Part shown: piece after piece, positions 1 to 5,034 of the stretch
Layout: the number at the start of each line of letters is the position of its first letter
Position numbering within the stretch: position 1 is the stretch's first letter
Source of the DNA: Haloarculaceae archaeon
Lineage (GTDB): Archaea > Halobacteriota > Halobacteria > Halobacteriales > Haloarculaceae
NCBI GenBank assembly: GCA_018609665.1
Contig: JAHENN010000269.1
Location: forward strand, 1 to 5,626
DNA: 5,626 nucleotides
Direction: 5' to 3'
Translations under genes and position numbers: made by a program
Notes under the pieces: model-generated
What the model was told of the DNA's origin: nothing
Seen by the model: only the letters and a program-made list of their open reading frames with translations
The model's database searches: none

Positions 1-696
1 GGCGTTCAGCCGCCGGGCGCGGTCGGCGTCGCCGGCCTCGAAGGCGTCGTACACCGCCGCGACGGCCGCCGGGGCGACGTTCGCCAGCGCCAGCACGCCG
101 CCGGCGCCGCCGGCCGAGAGCGCCTGTGCCAGCACGCCGCCGCTGCCGACCAGCAGGTCGAACGCCTCCCCGTCGGTCGCCCGCCGCGTCCGGATGAAGG
201 CGTCGACGTCGCCGCTGGAGTCCTTCATCCCGGCGACGTTCGGGTGGGCGGCCAGCTCGCCGACAGTTTCGGGCGCCAGCCGGACGTCGGTGTAGGCCGG
301 CACCGAGTACAGGTAGACCGGTATCGACGCGGCGTCGGCGACCGTCCGGTAGTGGTCAGCGAGCGCCGCCCGGTCGTGGCGGTAGTAGAACGGCGTGACG
401 ACGAGGGCGGCGTCGGCGCCCGCCTCGGCGGCGGCCGCGGTCGCCTCGACGGTCTCTCGCGTCCCCGGCCGACCGGTGCCGGCGAGAACTGGGACGGACG
501 CCGCCTCGGCGACCGTCTCGACGACGGCCGTCCGTTCGGCGGCGCCAAGCAGTTCGGCCTCGCCGTTCGAACCGCAGGGGACGAGGAAGTCGACGCCGCG
601 GGCCTCGAGCCAGGCGACCAGCTCCCGCAACCGGTCGTGGTCGACGTCGCCGTCGGCGTCGAAGGGGGTGACGAGCGGGGGTCCGATGCCTTCCAT
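1..696 (-). CDS. Dihydrodipicolinate synthase (DapA) family aldolase, C-terminus cut by window edge
   Basis: Class I (Schiff-base) aldolase of the DapA/N-acetylneuraminate lyase/KDG aldolase superfamily, a cytoplasmic TIM barrel that forms or cleaves a pyruvate adduct. Seen: an N-terminal GIGPPLVTPF strand (residues 3-12), the substrate-loop motif GSNGE (42-46), VVTPFYY (99-105), the catalytic Tyr in YLYSVP (Tyr130) and the Schiff-base Lys in GMKDSSGD (Lys158). 232 residues are present of a family norm near 300, so roughly 60-70 C-terminal residues lie beyond position 1. The Arg that follows YNVP in true DHDPS (E. coli Arg138) is a Tyr here (Tyr135), and the GTTGE loop is GSNGE. This argues against lysine biosynthesis and for another 2-keto acid aldolase, for example KDG-aldolase-like; the substrate is inferred only. 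Start chosen at the ATG in a GGTATG context, directly before the conserved first strand. Family assignment is firm, substrate is not. Confidence 0.9.
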   Translation of the reverse strand, partial: MEGIGPPLVTPFDADGDVDHDRLRELVAWLEARGVDFLVPCGSNGEAELLGAAERTAVVETVAEAASVPVLAGTGRPGTRETVEATAAAAEAGADAALVVTPFYYRHDRAALADHYRTVADAASIPVYLYSVPAYTDVRLAPETVGELAAHPNVAGMKDSSGDVDAFIRTRRATDGEAFDLLVGSGGVLAQALSAGGAGGVLALANVAPAAVAAVYDAFEAGDADRARRLNA

Positions 697-720
697 ACCC
701 CGACGCCGGCCGCCGGCCAG

Positions 721-732
721 TTGTGGGTTTCG
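721..732 (-). promoter_or_regulatory. Candidate promoter of the DapA-family gene
   Basis: Read on the minus strand this is CGAAACCCACAA. A BRE-like CGAAA is followed by an A/C-rich hexamer centred about 27 nt before the ATG. Spacing fits a leaderless haloarchaeal transcript, but the TATA match is poor. Confidence 0.25.
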
Positions 733-750
733 CCGCGGGACGGCCCCGCG

Positions 751-758
751 TTTTTGTG
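751..758 (+). promoter_or_regulatory. Candidate TATA-like box for the zinc-ribbon gene
   Basis: TTTTTGTG is the only T-rich run in this GC-rich divergent gap. It is centred about 26 nt before the ATG at 781, the expected place for a TATA element of a leaderless transcript. No Shine-Dalgarno sequence lies before the ATG. The same TTTGTG hexamer stands in the same place before the gene at 1725. Confidence 0.4.
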
Positions 759-780
759 CCACGGCGCCGTAGCGGCCCGC

Positions 781-1284
781 ATGTACTCGGTCGTCGGCTG
801 CTCGGACTGCCAGCACCTCTGGGTCGTCGAGGGGCGGCCGGAGACGACGCAGTGTCCCCGCTGCCGGACGCGGCACCGCTTCGAGAGGCTGAAGGCCTTC
901 GCCGAGACGGACAACTCCGAGGCGGCCGCCCGCGTCCGCGGGTCGATGCTGGCCGACCGGGCCGACGACGGGGAGTTCGTCGACCCGGCGGAGGTCGACC
1001 CCGACGACGTCGGGATGAGCGACGAGGCGTACCTCTCGGCGGCGGGGCTGGACGCCGAGGCTGCCGCGGCGGCCGGCGAGCGCGCGACCGAGGGCGGCGG
1101 CTCCCGGAGCCGGCGGGAGGTCGTCCTCGACGCCCTGGCGGACCTCGAGGAGCCGACCGAGGCCGCCGTCCGCGAGTACGCCGCCGACGCGGGCGTCCCG
1201 GCGTCGTACGTCGAGCGGGCCCTCGAGAAGCTCCGCCGGGCCGGCGAGGTGACGGAGACCGACGGCGTCTACCGGACGCTGTGA
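781..1284 (+). CDS. DUF5817-like protein: zinc ribbon plus C-terminal winged helix
   Basis: A 167-aa acidic protein in three parts. Residues 1-35 form a zinc ribbon with two CxxC knuckles (Cys7/Cys10 and Cys25/Cys28, the latter in QCPRC). Residues 36-105 are an acidic, Ala-rich linker. Residues 108-167 look like a winged helix-turn-helix: the SRREVVLDAL helix, a recognition-like helix around VPASYVERALEKLRRAG, and a small wing ending GVYRTL. This layout matches haloarchaeal proteins annotated DUF5817; I recognise it by pattern and did not search. A nucleic-acid-binding, probably regulatory role is inferred. The open frame extends upstream to 244, but the ATG at 781 is preferred because the zinc ribbon begins at once, the upstream part is antisense to the aldolase gene, and a T-rich promoter element sits at the right distance. 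Its stop overlaps the next gene by 4 bp. Confidence 0.85.
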   Translation: MYSVVGCSDCQHLWVVEGRPETTQCPRCRTRHRFERLKAFAETDNSEAAARVRGSMLADRADDGEFVDPAEVDPDDVGMSDEAYLSAAGLDAEAAAAAGERATEGGGSRSRREVVLDALADLEEPTEAAVREYAADAGVPASYVERALEKLRRAGEVTETDGVYRTL

Positions 1285-1685
1285 GCGACGACGACGAGTT
1301 CCGGTTCGACCCCGCCGACGTCGGCTCGAGCGACCGCGACGCCGCGACCGGCTTCGACCCCGTGCCGGCGGTCATCGGCCTCGCGGTCGGCGCCGGCGGG
1401 CTGCTGTTCCTCGCGGAGCCGCTCGTCGACCCGGTGGCGGTCGGCGGCACCCGGCTGCCGGTCGCCTTCCTGTCGGTGGTCGTCGTCGCCGCCGGGCTGC
1501 TGTTCGGGGGCGGCGCGTACGTCCGCCGCGGCCGGCGCCGGATCGGCCTCGCCCACGCCGTCGGCGGCGTCGGCTGGGCGCTCGTGGCGGTCGGCACCGC
1601 CCTCGGCAGCGGGGTCGTTCTGTTCGCCGGCTTCGCGGTGCTGCTCGGCGGCTGTCTCTGGCTGGTCGCCGGCCTCGTTGGCTGA
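1281..1685 (+). CDS. Small four-helix membrane protein, unknown function
   Basis: A 134-aa protein. The GTG start lies in GTGA, overlapping the TGA of the zinc-ribbon gene, so translational coupling and co-transcription are likely. Residues 1-27 are acidic and soluble (starting MSDDDEFRFD). Four hydrophobic segments follow at about 28-46, 59-80, 88-108 and 111-132. A positive cluster, RRGRRR (82-87), lies between helices 2 and 3; by the positive-inside rule it faces the cytoplasm, as does the acidic N-terminus if there are four helices. No catalytic motif is visible and I do not recognise the family. An alternative start further upstream would run through the zinc-ribbon gene in another frame and is rejected. 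The overlap suggests a job linked to the zinc-ribbon/winged-helix protein. Confidence 0.75.
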   Translation: MSDDDEFRFDPADVGSSDRDAATGFDPVPAVIGLAVGAGGLLFLAEPLVDPVAVGGTRLPVAFLSVVVVAAGLLFGGGAYVRRGRRRIGLAHAVGGVGWALVAVGTALGSGVVLFAGFAVLLGGCLWLVAGLVG

Positions 1686-1697
1686 CTCCGACGGGAC

Positions 1698-1703
1698 TTT
1701 GTG
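1698..1703 (+). promoter_or_regulatory. Candidate TATA-like box for the membrane protein at 1725
   Basis: TTTGTG, centred about 24 nt before the ATG at 1725, in the 39-nt gap behind the upstream gene. It repeats the hexamer found before the zinc-ribbon gene. The gene may instead simply be read through from upstream. Confidence 0.3.
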
Positions 1704-1724
1704 GCGGTCGGCCGTCGCGCCGGT

Positions 1725-2057
1725 ATGGAACGCGAGCCGACGACGTACAGCCGGCCGCTAGTCGTCGGCGGGCTGGCCGCGGTGCTGCTGGCGGACCTGG
1801 TGGTCGGGCTGTCGGACGGAGCGTTCGCCGGCTGCGGCGCCGCCGTCCTCTTGGCGGCCGCCGTCGTCCACGCGGCCGGCGACGAGCCCCGGGCGGCCGC
1901 CGGCTGGGGGTTCTTCGCCATCGGCTTCGGCTTCTTCGGCGTCTTCGGCGCCGACGACACGGTCGTCCTGCTGGCGGTCGGCTCGCTGCTGGTCGCCGGC
2001 CTCGCCCTGCAGGTGAGCCAGCGCGTCGAGGACCGGATGGACGCCGAGGAGTCCTGA
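1725..2057 (+). CDS. Small four-helix membrane protein, unknown function
   Basis: A 110-aa protein. Hydrophobic segments lie at about 11-29, 33-51, 57-75 (rich in Gly/Phe, GFFAIGFGFFGVFG) and 78-96. The N-terminus is short and charged (MEREPTTYSR), and the C-terminal tail is charged and probably cytoplasmic (QRVEDRMDAEES). I do not recognise the family and see no active-site motif. A GTG at 1701 is in frame and would add eight residues. The ATG at 1725 is preferred because it lies in the GGTATG context shared with other genes here and has a TATA-like hexamer at leaderless spacing. It lies 39 nt behind another four-helix membrane protein on the same strand, so co-expression is possible. It converges on hmgA. 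Confidence 0.72.
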   Translation: MEREPTTYSRPLVVGGLAAVLLADLVVGLSDGAFAGCGAAVLLAAAVVHAAGDEPRAAAGWGFFAIGFGFFGVFGADDTVVLLAVGSLLVAGLALQVSQRVEDRMDAEES

Positions 2058-2067
2058 CCGGACCGCG

Positions 2068-2087
2068 CCGGGTCGGAGCAGACCCGG
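2068..2087 (+). terminator. Hairpin just behind the 1725-2057 gene, possible 3' end
   Basis: CCGGGTC, a 6-nt loop, then GACCCGG: a perfect 7-bp stem, extendable by a G-U pair, starting 10 nt after the stop codon. No T-run follows. Archaeal termination usually relies on T-rich tracts, so this may be an RNA 3'-end structure rather than a terminator; chance in GC-rich DNA is also possible. Confidence 0.3.
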
Positions 2088-2110
2088 TCTGGCCGGACCC
2101 GGTCGAGCCG
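2081..2110. repeat. Two tandem copies of a 15-bp unit
   Basis: 2081-2095 and 2096-2110 are adjacent copies matching at 13 of 15 positions. Both begin GACCCGGTC and end GCCG. The first copy also supplies the right arm of the hairpin at 2068-2087. Function unknown; replication slippage is the simplest origin. Confidence 0.6.
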
Positions 2111-2185
2111 CGGGGCCGAACTGTACGTATAACGACCGGAGCGGACGGACCTGACCCGACCGCACCGGCGCGACCGGCCTCGCCA

Positions 2186-2213
2186 CGCGGCGACTGCACG
2201 ACCCGTCGCCGCG
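2186..2213 (-). terminator. Hairpin just behind hmgA, possible 3' end
   Basis: On the plus strand CGCGGCGAC (2186-2194) and GTCGCCGCG (2205-2213) form a perfect 9-bp stem around a 10-nt loop. It starts 13 nt beyond the hmgA stop codon. There is no T-run on the hmgA strand, so a terminator role is uncertain; it may be a stabilising 3' UTR structure. Confidence 0.35.
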
Positions 2214-2226
2214 GTCCGGCCGGCCG

Positions 2227-3489
2227 CTACCGGCCCAGTTCCTCGTGGGCGCCCGCGAGGTTGTCGGCGGCCAGCGCCCCCAGCAGCGACAGTTCGCCGC
2301 CGAGGGCGGCCGCCGCGATGACCTCCGCCAGCGCGTCGGCGTTCGACCCGGCGGGGTCGCCGCCGCCGCCGACGCCGACCACCTCCAGCGCCTCGGCCTG
2401 CGTCGGGAGCGCTGTCCCGCCGCCGACCGTCCCCACCTCGAGCGACGCGAGGGTGACGCTGGCGTACAGGGCGCCGCCGGACGTCTCCGCGTCCGGCGAG
2501 GCCCCGCTCGCGCCGCTCGCGGGACCGCCGTCCCGGACCTCGGCGGTCGTGATGGCGTTGGCGCCCTCGACGACCTGGGCCATGTCCTGGCCGGTCGCCA
2601 GGAACGCGGCGGCGACGGTGTTGGCGGCGTGGGCGTTGAAGCCCAGCGAGCCGGCCTTCGCCGAGCCGACGAGGTTCTTCCGGGTGTTGGCCTCGACGAT
2701 GGCCGCCGGCGTCGTCCCGAAGTAGTCCTCGACGATGTCGCCCGGAATCTCGACGTCGGCGGCGACGGTCCGGCCGCGGCCCTCGACGCTGTTGACGGCC
2801 GCAGGCTTCTTGTCCGAACAGAGGTTGCCCGACAGCGCGACCAACTCGGCGGGCGTCTCGCGCTCGACGACCTCGGCGGCCGCCTCCGTCGCGATGGTGG
2901 CCATGTTCATCCCCATGGCGTCCTTGGTGTCGTAGGCGAACCGGAGGAAGACGCTGTCGCCAACGACGTACGGCGTCACCTCGCGCAGTTCGCCGTGGCT
3001 CGTCGTCGCCTCGGCAGCCGCCGCGAGGGTCTCGAAGCTGTCCCGGACCCAGGCGGCGACCGCGCCGGCCTCGCCGACGTCGGCCACGCGGAAGACCGGC
3101 GCCCGGGTCATGGCGCTCTGCAGCACGCGGGCGGTCGCGCCGCCGGCGGCGCCGATCGCCGCACAGCCGCGGTTGACCGACGCCACGAGGGCACCCTCCG
3201 TCGTCGCCAGCGGGAGGTACCGCTCGCCGTCGACGGCGCCGCCGTCGATCGCGACCGGGCCGACGACGCCCATCGGCACCTGTGCGGCGCCGACCGCGTT
3301 CTCGATGTTCGACTCGGCGTCGGCGGCGTCGAAGGCGTAGGCGCCGACGGTCTCGAGGTCGGCGCCGGTCTCCTCGGCCAGCAGCCGGCGGCGGGCCTCG
3401 GCGGCGGCGTCGGCGTCGGCCCGGTCTTCGAGTTCGTGCAGGCGCAACTCGCCGTCCCGGACGGCCGCGACGAGCGCTGCGGTGTCCAT
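2227..3489 (-). CDS. hmgA: Hydroxymethylglutaryl-CoA reductase (NADPH), class I
   Basis: Reduces HMG-CoA to mevalonate with two NADPH, the committed step toward the isoprenoid chains of archaeal ether lipids, carotenoids and quinones; it is the target of mevinolin and simvastatin. Archaeal forms lack the eukaryotic membrane domain and are cytosolic. Seen in order: ENAVG (63-67) and VPMGVVGPVAI (71-81) for substrate binding; catalytic Glu98 in TTEG; the cofactor motif DAMGMNM (190-196); catalytic Lys227 in SDKKPAAVN; catalytic Asp302 in GQDMAQ; GTVGGGT (353-359); catalytic His415 in GAHEELGR near the C-terminus. All four catalytic residues are present, so the enzyme should be active. It has 420 residues. 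From memory the Haloferax volcanii enzyme is near 403, and the excess fits a Gly/Ala/Ser-rich insert at about 322-339. Start: ATG in GGTATG context with a TATA-like TTAGTC about 25 nt upstream. Divergent from the lipoprotein gene at 3744. Confidence 0.98.
   Translation of the reverse strand: MDTAALVAAVRDGELRLHELEDRADADAAAEARRRLLAEETGADLETVGAYAFDAADAESNIENAVGAAQVPMGVVGPVAIDGGAVDGERYLPLATTEGALVASVNRGCAAIGAAGGATARVLQSAMTRAPVFRVADVGEAGAVAAWVRDSFETLAAAAEATTSHGELREVTPYVVGDSVFLRFAYDTKDAMGMNMATIATEAAAEVVERETPAELVALSGNLCSDKKPAAVNSVEGRGRTVAADVEIPGDIVEDYFGTTPAAIVEANTRKNLVGSAKAGSLGFNAHAANTVAAAFLATGQDMAQVVEGANAITTAEVRDGGPASGASGASPDAETSGGALYASVTLASLEVGTVGGGTALPTQAEALEVVGVGGGGDPAGSNADALAEVIAAAALGGELSLLGALAADNLAGAHEELGR
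2475..2535. repeat. Repeat-built segment inside hmgA (in-frame insert)
   Basis: This part of hmgA encodes the Gly/Ala/Ser-rich insert. It holds a perfect 9-bp inverted repeat (2475-2483 with 2490-2498, 6-nt loop), two abutting perfect copies of the 9-mer CCGCTCGCG (2504-2512 and 2513-2521), and a 6-bp inverted repeat (2520-2525 with 2530-2535, 4-nt loop). The 9-bp unit equals three codons and yields the protein pattern GASGAS, so the frame is kept. In-frame slippage or a small palindromic insertion would both explain it. Confidence 0.6.
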
Positions 3490-3510
3490 ACCGGCCGGTC
3501 GCGGCCCGGC

Positions 3511-3516
3511 GACTAA
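3511..3516 (-). promoter_or_regulatory. Candidate TATA-like box of hmgA
   Basis: On the minus strand TTAGTC is the AT-richest hexamer near the start, centred about 25 nt before the hmgA ATG. This spacing predicts a leaderless or nearly leaderless transcript. No Shine-Dalgarno sequence is seen. Confidence 0.45.
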
Positions 3517-3575
3517 GGCGTTCCGTCACCGGCGGCAGTCCCGCGGCGGCCAGTCGGAACGGCGCGTGCCGGGCC

Positions 3576-3646
3576 GAGTCCGCCGTCGCTCGCGGACTCC
3601 CCGCCCCCGGCGGCTGCGCCTGGCTGCGCACGGCACGCGGCTGCGT
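3576..3646. repeat. Inverted repeat and short direct repeats in the divergent intergenic region
   Basis: GAGTCCGC (3576-3583) and GCGGACTC (3592-3599) form a perfect 8-bp inverted repeat with an 8-nt spacer. To its right GGCTGCG occurs three times, at 3612, 3622 and 3639. The cluster lies between the two divergent promoters (3511-3516 and 3715-3720), about 60 bp from one and 70 bp from the other. An operator or a transcript-end structure is possible; nothing shows which. No coding frame with family features is visible in 3490-3743. Confidence 0.45.
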
Positions 3647-3714
3647 CGGCTCGCACGTCGACCGGTCGGCCACCGCTTGCTCGACAAAACGCCGCCCCGG
3701 GCCCCGGCACAAGG

Positions 3715-3720
3715 CTTATT
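3715..3720 (+). promoter_or_regulatory. Candidate TATA box of the lipoprotein gene
   Basis: CTTATT in the context CACAAGGCTTATTCC, centred about 26 nt before the ATG at 3744. This is the best TATA match in the window, and the following 23 nt are unusually AT-rich for this sequence. It predicts a leaderless transcript starting close to the ATG. Confidence 0.5.
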
Positions 3721-3743
3721 CCGGGTACTGAATACTCGAAACC

Positions 3744-5009
3744 ATGCCATCCAGACGTGCCATCCTTCGCGGCGGCGCGACGGCAGCGGCCGTGGCGCTG
3801 GCGGGGTGTTCGGCGACCACCGGCCGGACGGACCCAACCGGTCGGTGGCAGTACGACCCCGAGGCCCGGTACGGCGTCACGACGGTCGCCGCAGGTTCGG
3901 TCGACCTCCAGGCGGTGCTGGACGCTCCGGTCGACGAGGAGTTCGTCGACGGGCTGTCCCGGGTCGACGGGAACGTAGAGAGCATCGACCTCGAGTCGGT
4001 CGAGACGGTCTCGCTTACGGGGTTCAACGACGTCGAGCGGAAGGTGTTCGGCATCTCGGTCGTCGCGCTCGGAGAGTTCGACCCCGGCGCCGTCGGAGAC
4101 GAACTGACCGAAGGGAGCTACGACCCCACCGACTCGGAGTACGACGTCGACCGGTACGAGGACTCCCGCAGCGCCGTGGCGGTTCGGGAGGACGCTCTCG
4201 TATACGGCCAACTGGTCGGCGACGGGGCCGGGACGGACGACATGTCGTACGGGGAGTTCGAGATGGACCCGGCTCGAGCCCCGCTGGCCGCCGCCGAGGG
4301 CGACGCCGAGCGGTTCGGCGACCGGGAGAACGCGTCGACGCTGCGGTCGGAACTGGACGGCGACGTGACCGCGGCGGTCGACGTCGGGGCCGACGTCCGG
4401 GAGAGCCTGGGCGAGAGCTTCGGAGCGGAGCGCGAGTCGCTCGCGCGCATCGTCGAGTCGGTGCAGGCGTTCGGCTTCGACGCCACCTTCGAGGGGGACA
4501 CGACAGCGCTGACCTACGCCGCCGTCGCCGACCCCGAGGAACTGGACCTCGAGACGGTCCGGTCGTTCCTCGAGGAGGTCGAGTCGACCGAGGGGTCGTC
4601 CATCGGAGACGTCTCGGTCTCCCGGGACGGCCGCGCGGTGGTCGCGTCGGCGGCGGCCGACACCCGGCGACTGATCGAGTCTCACAGGGAGGCGCTGTCC
4701 GGGCCCGAGGAGCGAACGCGGCCGACGCTGCCGCAGGTGGCGTTCAGCATCGAGCGGACGGCCGACGACCGGGTCCGGGTGACCCACGACGGCGGCGACG
4801 GGGTCGAGCGGCCGCTCACGATCAGGTTCGAGGCCGTCAGAGCCGACGGCACGGCGGGCGTCGCCGACGAGACCTGGCGGGACACCCCCATCACGGCGGG
4901 CGACGAGTACGTGACCAGAAACGAGGCGAGCGCCGGGGCCACCGTCCGCGTCATCTGGTCGAGCGAGGACGGGTCGACGGCGGGAACGCTCGCGCGAGCG
5001 ACCGTTTGA
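3744..5009 (+). CDS. Tat-exported lipoprotein with pilin-like C-terminal beta domain, function unknown
   Basis: A 421-aa acidic protein. The N-terminus has a twin-arginine motif (SRRAILR, 3-9), a short hydrophobic stretch (GGATAAAVALA) and a lipobox LAGC with Cys22. It is therefore predicted to be exported folded by Tat and lipid-anchored to the outer face of the membrane, as is common in haloarchaea. Residues 30-325 form one or two alpha/beta regions of a family I do not recognise: there is no visible metal site, nucleotide motif or solute-binding signature, and no further membrane segment. Residues 328-421 read like the beta-rich C-terminal part of archaeal type IV pilins (PF07790-type): PQVAFSIER, then RVRVTHDGGD, ITAGDEYV and VRVIWSSEDGSTAGTLA. 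That similarity is from pattern memory, not a search. It has its own promoter, divergent from hmgA. By eye it is somewhat less GC-rich than hmgA. An ATG start directly before SRR fits Tat signals. Confidence 0.85.
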   Translation: MPSRRAILRGGATAAAVALAGCSATTGRTDPTGRWQYDPEARYGVTTVAAGSVDLQAVLDAPVDEEFVDGLSRVDGNVESIDLESVETVSLTGFNDVERKVFGISVVALGEFDPGAVGDELTEGSYDPTDSEYDVDRYEDSRSAVAVREDALVYGQLVGDGAGTDDMSYGEFEMDPARAPLAAAEGDAERFGDRENASTLRSELDGDVTAAVDVGADVRESLGESFGAERESLARIVESVQAFGFDATFEGDTTALTYAAVADPEELDLETVRSFLEEVESTEGSSIGDVSVSRDGRAVVASAAADTRRLIESHREALSGPEERTRPTLPQVAFSIERTADDRVRVTHDGGDGVERPLTIRFEAVRADGTAGVADETWRDTPITAGDEYVTRNEASAGATVRVIWSSEDGSTAGTLARATV

Positions 5010-5012
5010 TTA
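5005..5012 (+). promoter_or_regulatory. Candidate TATA-like box of the amidohydrolase gene
   Basis: TTTGATTA overlaps the stop codon of the lipoprotein gene and is centred about 26 nt before the ATG at 5035. The spacing allows a separate leaderless transcript even though the gap between the genes is only 25 nt. Read-through from the lipoprotein gene is the alternative. Confidence 0.35.
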
Positions 5013-5034
5013 CCGACGCGCCCTGCCGTCCGGT

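Noticed and set aside
244..780. N-terminal extension of the zinc-ribbon protein
   Set aside because: It is in frame but antisense to the clearly real aldolase gene, and the zinc ribbon begins directly at the ATG at 781.
723..1280. Upstream extension of the 134-aa membrane protein
   Set aside because: It would overlap the whole zinc-ribbon gene in another frame with Arg/Gly-rich sequence; the GTG at 1281 gives a compact membrane protein with normal composition.
1372..2199. Minus-strand open frames over the small membrane-protein genes
   Set aside because: Arg/Pro/Ser-rich products without motifs; the plus-strand frames have proper hydrophobic helices and plausible starts.
2058..2226. Possible tRNA or other stable RNA gene
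   Set aside because: No T-loop motif of the GGTTCGAATCC type, no cloverleaf arms, and no CCA-proximal acceptor pairing.
3600..3680. Possible CRISPR or regularly spaced repeat array
   Set aside because: The GGCTGCG copies are only 7 bp long and unevenly spaced (10 and 17 nt), far too short for CRISPR repeats.
356..3712. A very long open frame on the minus strand, crossing several genes
   Set aside because: Its product is Arg/Pro/Gly-rich low-complexity sequence with no family motif, and it lies out of frame with hmgA and antisense to the genes at 781-2057. Such stop-free frames arise from very high GC with a strong third-position bias.
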